Positions 60,064 to 64,000 of a stretch of 64,000 nucleotides of DNA are shown one piece after another. Under the pieces are notes generated by a model. It saw only the letters and a program-made list of their open reading frames with translations, made no database searches and was not told where the DNA came from. The position numbers were made by a program, and so were the translations under genes. Source of the DNA: Lutimaribacter_A marinistellae (GTDB lineage Bacteria; Pseudomonadota; Alphaproteobacteria; Rhodobacterales; Rhodobacteraceae); assembly GCF_042648365.1 (NCBI RefSeq), contig NZ_JBHRXI010000006.1, positions 145,768-209,767 on the forward strand, in the 5' to 3' direction. Position 1 is the first letter of the stretch, and the number at the start of each line of letters is the position of its first letter.

Positions 60064-62156
60064 CGGAATGGACCCTGAGCCTTCGGAAGAACTTTCAATC
60101 TGAGCTCCTGGCATTGCCGCCGAAGGAGAATGCTCAGATTCAGAAGAAACTCAGTCAACTCGTGGAGGACCCACTTCCGGATGCCAAGGTCAAGAAGCAG
60201 CTTAAGAACTGGAAGGGCGGAAACGTCTACAGACTGAGAAGCGGCGACTACAGGATATTCTACGCAATCGACGAGCCGTACATCAGCTTGTTGGCACTGC
60301 GTCGTCGCAGTGAGGATACCTACGACGAAGAAATCGCAGCAGTGAACTTCGGCGGGCCCGGCGATACCGACCTGGAAATGTCTGGTGTAGACAGTAGATC
60401 GAGTGCCGGATATTGGGAGGCCTTCGCTCTCGAACAAAGCAGAGCCGGCCAACGTCGTCTTCCCTCGCCTTTGACGGACAAGTTGCTCGACCGACTGTTC
60501 GTCCCCAAAGAGCTTCAAGAACGCCTATTGGACGTACAGACCGAGGAAGAGCTCCTCGATTGTCCTGGCGTAAACGACGAGCTTCTGCTGCGAATCCACG
60601 AGGCCATCTTCGAAAAGCCCCTCAGGGAAGTCCTCGATCAGCCAGAATTCGTCGCCGAAAGCGTCGAGGACCTCTTCCGGTTCAAAGCCGGTGATCTTCC
60701 TGGCTTCCTGTTGAAGCTGAGCCCAGGGCAGCAAGCCTTGGTCGACTTCAACATTGACGGAACGAAGCCGACTTTGGTCAAGGGCGGTCCGGGAAGCGGA
60801 AAGAGTACCGTCGCCCTTTATCGGGCTGCGGAGATCGTCAGGCGCGCAGCGGAGGCCGGAAAGAAAGACGCCCGTGTACTCTTCACGACCTACACGAATG
60901 CATTGACCAACGTGTCGACTTCCCTTCTGCGCACGCTACTGCCCGGACACTCTGAGGCTGTGGTCGTAAAGACGGCGGACAGTCTCGTGAAAGAGATCAT
61001 CGAAGCGGCAGGTCTCCGCTTTGCTCCTGCGAATGAGACACAGATGCGGGACACGCTTCGCCATGCGATGACACGCGCGGCCGTAGGCTCGAACGCACTC
61101 GAAAAGCAACGGAACCGCGACGCCCTAACGAGATTTTCGGAGAGCTATTTGCTCGACGAAGTTTGCTCGGTGGTCCTTGCACAGGGCCTTCGAGATCTGG
61201 AGAGCTACCTCGATCACCCTCGACATGGACGCAGAGAGCCGTTGTCGACCGTGGAGCGAGAGCTCGTCTGGAGTATCGCGCGAGAATTCTCAGACGCCCT
61301 GTCGACCCAAAGTCTCCAGACTTGGAGCGAGCTGCGCGTTGAAGCGGCACGATTAGTCGAAAGCGGACGTGTGCCCCTCTCGTTCGACGCCGTCATCGTG
61401 GACGAAGTCCAGGATCTCGAGCCGGCCATGATCGTCCTTCTCTCAAACATCTCCGTAGACCGAAGCAGTCTGTTCTTGACCGCCGACGGTGGGCAGTCGA
61501 TTTACCGCTCCACATTCGCGTGGACCGAAGTCCTTCGAACCCTGGGCATCGAGGCCAAGATCTCCGATCTACCTGGCAACTATCGCTCGACCGAACAGAT
61601 CGATGCCGCGGCGAAGAGCTATCTGGGAACCTCCGATTTGCGAACAATCGATGAGCGCTACGCCCACGACGGTCCGATGCCCGTTCACTACATCGTAGAC
61701 GACGAGGAGTCAGAAGCGCGGGTCGTGTCGCAATTCGTCTCGGGAGCGTCGAGCGTCCTAAGGCTGTCGCAATCATCCTGTGCCATCTTGGTTCCCGCTC
61801 GACGTCAGGGCCAAGCGATCGCCGAGCGCCTCCGTTCGACCGGACTACCTGCCGAGTTCAGCACGGGCCGTGACCTCGACATTTCGAGTGATAGCGTGAA
61901 GATCCTCCCGTTCCAGTCAGCCAAAGGACTGGAGTTCCCAGTGGTGGTCATTGCCGGACTCTGGCCGCCAACCTTTCCGTTTGTTCCGACCGGTGCCAGC
62001 AGCGCCGAGCTGGCCGAACTTGAGGATTTGCAGCGTCGGACACTTTACGTTGCGATGACACGGGCCATGCGTGCCCTAATGGTCGTCCAACCCAGAAGGC
62101 AGAGAAGCAAGCTCCTTAGCCCGTTCAAGACTGGTCTCTGGACAGTGAAGACCTGA
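60060..62156 (+). CDS. RelE/ParE-like domain fused to a UvrD-like SF1A helicase
   Basis: 698 residues. Residues 1 to about 90 read as a RelE/ParE toxin fold ('RKNFQSELLALPPKENAQIQKKLSQLVEDP', 'VYRLRSGDYRIFYAIDEPYISLLALRRRSEDTY'). After a linker comes a UvrD/Rep-type helicase: Walker A GGPGSGKST (242-250), 'VDEVQDLEP' (447-455), 'GNYRST' (506-511) and 'AMTRA' (665-669). No antitoxin gene is adjacent; the helicase part or its partners may hold the toxin-like domain in check. Start overlaps the previous stop (ATGA), so the two are made together. Confidence 0.87.
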   Translation: MTEWTLSLRKNFQSELLALPPKENAQIQKKLSQLVEDPLPDAKVKKQLKNWKGGNVYRLRSGDYRIFYAIDEPYISLLALRRRSEDTYDEEIAAVNFGGPGDTDLEMSGVDSRSSAGYWEAFALEQSRAGQRRLPSPLTDKLLDRLFVPKELQERLLDVQTEEELLDCPGVNDELLLRIHEAIFEKPLREVLDQPEFVAESVEDLFRFKAGDLPGFLLKLSPGQQALVDFNIDGTKPTLVKGGPGSGKSTVALYRAAEIVRRAAEAGKKDARVLFTTYTNALTNVSTSLLRTLLPGHSEAVVVKTADSLVKEIIEAAGLRFAPANETQMRDTLRHAMTRAAVGSNALEKQRNRDALTRFSESYLLDEVCSVVLAQGLRDLESYLDHPRHGRREPLSTVERELVWSIAREFSDALSTQSLQTWSELRVEAARLVESGRVPLSFDAVIVDEVQDLEPAMIVLLSNISVDRSSLFLTADGGQSIYRSTFAWTEVLRTLGIEAKISDLPGNYRSTEQIDAAAKSYLGTSDLRTIDERYAHDGPMPVHYIVDDEESEARVVSQFVSGASSVLRLSQSSCAILVPARRQGQAIAERLRSTGLPAEFSTGRDLDISSDSVKILPFQSAKGLEFPVVVIAGLWPPTFPFVPTGASSAELAELEDLQRRTLYVAMTRAMRALMVVQPRRQRSKLLSPFKTGLWTVKT

Positions 62157-62515
62157 AGATTCTTGGCATCACCCGCTAGAACCATCTAGCACCAAACCCA
62201 TAGGCCATGTGGACATCCGCACTGTACGTAGAAGCTACGACCATCTGACTTTGTCGCTCAGAGTACGTGTAGCCACGAATTACTTTGTATGCATCGAGAA
62301 GAGCGGAACGACCCGCGATTAAGAATTCTAGAAATATCCCGCATGCGCTACTCGACCTCGTCCAAGCGCGAGGCTGTCTTATCTCGCCAAAAGCACCTCG
62401 CCGCCATTCAATCCGAACTCCGCTAAGCGCCCCTCATCGAAGACCGCATCTATGAGGCACAACGTCGGGTTCGAGCTAGCTTCCGTTGCCTGTCGGAGCT
62501 TGCCGCGTGACTACC
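62157..62515. other. Spacer after the operon with a broken small reading frame
   Basis: 359 bases. The only structure seen is a short frame at 62343-62510 (plus): 'MRYSTSSKREAVLSRQKHLA', a TAA after 27 codons, then in the same frame 'APLIEDRIYEAQRRVRASFR' to TGA. The helical, charged composition is continuous across the stop, as in a small protein interrupted by one nonsense codon. No homology recognised. No clear terminator for the operon. Confidence 0.4.
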
Positions 62516-62791
62516 TCAAATGCGTTCAAGGACGTGAGCGCGCCGAGCGTCGGTTCTGAGCCGAGCCCCGAAAGCAGTTCCATTAGATGCAGGCGTCTTA
62601 TTCGAAAACGCCACAACGTTTTCAGCACGATATTTTGCCGCCATGTATCGGGCTCGTTCAAGCGCATTTTTCTTCTTTTCTGCCACCAGAATCTCCTGCT
62701 CCAACCGCTCGAACAGCGGCAAAAGACTTTCGTCGCCCGCCGCAATACAGCGGGCGACATAGTCTTGAGCGTTCTGGAGACGGGCAAGCAT
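62516..62791 (-). CDS. Hypothetical small helical protein
   Basis: 91 residues, mostly helical and charged ('MLARLQNAQDYVARCIAAGD', 'LFERLEQEILVAEKKKNALERARYMAAKY'). Start overlaps the stop of the upstream gene (TAATG), so they are co-translated. An overlapping frame at 62476-62787 has poorer composition and was not chosen. Looks like a phage or plasmid accessory protein; no function recognised. Confidence 0.6.
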   Translation of the reverse strand: MLARLQNAQDYVARCIAAGDESLLPLFERLEQEILVAEKKKNALERARYMAAKYRAENVVAFSNKTPASNGTAFGARLRTDARRAHVLERI

Positions 62792-63117
62792 TATGCAGCA
62801 ACATCCTCTGTGGTAGAGGGGCCAAACACAGATACCAGAGTATCGCGCGCTAGGCGGGCACTAGCATCAACCAACTCACCACTGGCGTCTTTGTCTTTGT
62901 TGGCACAGAGGCGCGTTTGGAGTTTCATCCGTCCTCCTTCAACAAAGAGCTCAAAGGTGTGGTACGTCTGAATATCCGGCTGCTCCCACACCCAGCAAAC
63001 TCTGTGGTGCTCCTGGCATGCACAGAGGTCGACCAGAAACACTCCCAGGCCAGCCTCCTGAGCTTCCTGCAGCTTCATCTGCGCAAATAGGCTCAAGTCA
63101 TAAATCCCATTGGGCAT
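62791..63117 (-). CDS. Hypothetical protein, phage/plasmid-like
   Basis: 108 residues from ATG 63117 ('MPNGIYDLSLFAQMKLQEAQEAG'); a longer reading to 63189 is less likely. Contains 'FLVDLCACQEHHRVCWVWEQ' with three Cys and two His that could bind a metal, and a C-terminal 'GELVDASARLARDTLVSVFG'. No family recognised. Between a DNA methyltransferase and a small helical gene on one minus-strand unit. Confidence 0.6.
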   Translation of the reverse strand: MPNGIYDLSLFAQMKLQEAQEAGLGVFLVDLCACQEHHRVCWVWEQPDIQTYHTFELFVEGGRMKLQTRLCANKDKDASGELVDASARLARDTLVSVFGPSTTEDVAA

Positions 63118-63160
63118 AATCAAATACCTTTCGTTTCTTGCACTGAATGGCTGCTGCGCA

Positions 63161-63898
63161 TTACGCAGCGGCCGGTATTGTCTTTGCATGCAAATGGGCG
63201 TGGTCGATGCGCAGGCAGGCTTTCACGAAGTGCTCATGTTCAAGCTCGCAGCCAATGAACTGGTAGCCGTCGGCAACAGCCGCCATGCCTGTGGTGCCCG
63301 AACCCATGAATGGGTCCAGAATGACGCCACCCGGCGGGCAGAAGGTGCGGCACAGGCTTCGCATCAATGCGAGAGGTTTCACGGTCGGGTGGTCGTTGGC
63401 CTGAACCGCCTGTCCGAAATGGCCGGTCGCCTTCTTCCCGCCCGTCAGCTTCGGGCTCAGCATGTGAAGACCGAGGTTGCGATCGCACTTCTTCGGCTTT
63501 TCACAATGGATGATGTTGGACTGCCATGGCGTGCCTTGCCCGGCCTCGCCACACAGGACGCCGCCCGTACCCCATTTCTCCCAGTTCTGGCGAAGCGTCA
63601 GGCCCTTTTCCAGAGGCTTGCGCGCAACAATCCAGGGGTCATGGTTCGTCTTCAGACCCGATCGCCATTTTCCCTCGAGCTTCTGCGAGCCGGGGAATGA
63701 CATCTTGTACGCCCAGATGAGGATATCGCGGATTTCGAATCCAGCCGCTTCCAGCGCCGCTGCCGTCTGGTGACAGTTCTTGGCGGCAGCCGCCGCTACC
63801 AGGTAGGCCCCCGGTTTGAGAACTCGCAGGACCTCGCTCCACAGAGCGGCGGCGGGCACGGTGCAGTCCCAACCGGCGCCGAGGTAGCCAAACCCGTA
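63161..63898 (-). pseudogene. DNA methyltransferase (N4/N6-type), cut off at motif IV by an IS element
   Basis: Coding similarity runs from the IS junction: 'YGFGYLGAGWDCTVPAAALWSEVLRVLKPG' (the end of catalytic motif (D/N)PPY and motif V), through 'NDHPTVKPLALMRSLCRTFCPPGGVILDPFMGSGTTG' (motif I, SAM binding) and 'FIGCELEHEHF', to the stop. An order of motif IV before motif I fits the beta-class. The Tyr codon of motif IV is the first codon left; upstream the frame meets a stop inside the IS end. A GTG at 63859 could still start a truncated 232-residue product, but it would lack the catalytic motif. Confidence 0.82.
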
Positions 63899-64000
63899 GG
63901 GTCAGGACCCATTGATTTCCGCTTGGTAGCGTGATTCACGGTTCGAAAAACGAGCGGTGACCATGTCTGATCTCTTCTGGCTGACGGATGCGCAGATGGC
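63899..64000 (+). mobile_element. IS5-family insertion sequence, left end and transposase start
   Basis: The element appears to begin at 63899 with GGGTCAGGACCC, after a TA that would be the target duplication. A transposase frame opens at ATG 63963 (GGTGACC before it): 'MSDLFWLTDAQM', the usual N-terminus of IS5/IS1182-like transposases of this group in Rhodobacteraceae. Only 12 codons lie inside the window, so the right end and total length are not visible. Inserted in the methyltransferase gene. Confidence 0.75.

Noticed and set aside
51813..62156. Assigning the operon to DISARM, Dpd, BREX, Gabija or Zorya
   Set aside because: Only the SNF2-like helicase recalls DISARM/Dpd. DrmA/B/C, PglZ/BrxC, the Gabija OLD nuclease, ZorA/B and Dpd modification genes are all absent, so a named label is not supported.
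62476..62787. 103-codon frame overlapping the small helical gene
   Set aside because: Composition is poor (Arg/Trp-rich) and the alternative frame 62516-62791 has a coupled TAATG start and sensible helical sequence.

Overview
The window looks like a chromosomal segment of a marine Rhodobacteraceae (Roseobacter-group) alphaproteobacterium with a genomic island at its right end. The evidence is taurine uptake plus taurine:pyruvate aminotransferase, an Mcl1-type malyl-CoA lyase, a DgcN/DgcA D-glutamate pair, GC-rich codon use, COQ9, TIGR02300 and DUF1244 proteins, and a spacer repeat of the kind common in this family. No rRNA operon or CRISPR array was seen.

Positions 1-47.1 kb are ordinary core genome. 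In order: the end of a VOC protein, a zeta-class GST isomerase and an agmatinase; an acyl-CoA ligase; a taurine module (tauABC on the minus strand, tpa divergent on the plus strand, with a TauR-like direct repeat between them); two quinone oxidoreductases, COQ9 and ribosomal protein S21; a cytochrome P450 divergent from a MarR regulator, with two copies of one operator between them; polyphosphate kinase 2; alanine dehydrogenase with its divergent Lrp regulator and a perfect palindrome; a tRNA-Met; MscS and a GMC oxidoreductase. Then come pheT and pheS, separated by three small genes; L35/L20 and pyruvate kinase; a D-amino-acid block (D-amino-acid transaminase, DgcA, DgcN); mcl1; accA; a lytic transglycosylase; a second nitrate/taurine-type ABC transporter with a GntR regulator; and a TIGR02300 protein. 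Five copies of one short spacer repeat sit between genes at 14.6, 29.4, 36.0 and 41.3 kb.

At 47.25 kb a tRNA-Ala(GGC) marks the island boundary. Next to it lies a scrapyard of broken mobile genes (47.4-50.0 kb): a chimera of an integrase N-terminus and a resolvase C-terminus, an IS5-type transposase tail, an istB tail, an AlpA regulator, and a P4-type integrase killed by an amber codon and a frameshift. An intact DUF6538-type tyrosine integrase follows at 50.2 kb, beside a fragment resembling a tRNA/tmRNA 3' end.

The most interesting part is a tightly spaced four-gene plus-strand operon (51.8-62.2 kb). It encodes a SNF2/RapA-like translocase, a stand-alone Hsp70/ParM-fold (ASKHA) ATPase, a 1248-residue RecD-like helicase ending in a PD-(D/E)XK-type nuclease domain, and a UvrD-like helicase with a RelE/ParE toxin-like domain at its N-terminus. 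I do not recognise this combination as a named system. Its composition and position suggest an anti-phage or anti-plasmid system. Downstream, minus-strand phage-like small genes and a DNA methyltransferase are cut off by an IS5-family element inserted exactly at the methyltransferase catalytic motif, at the window edge.
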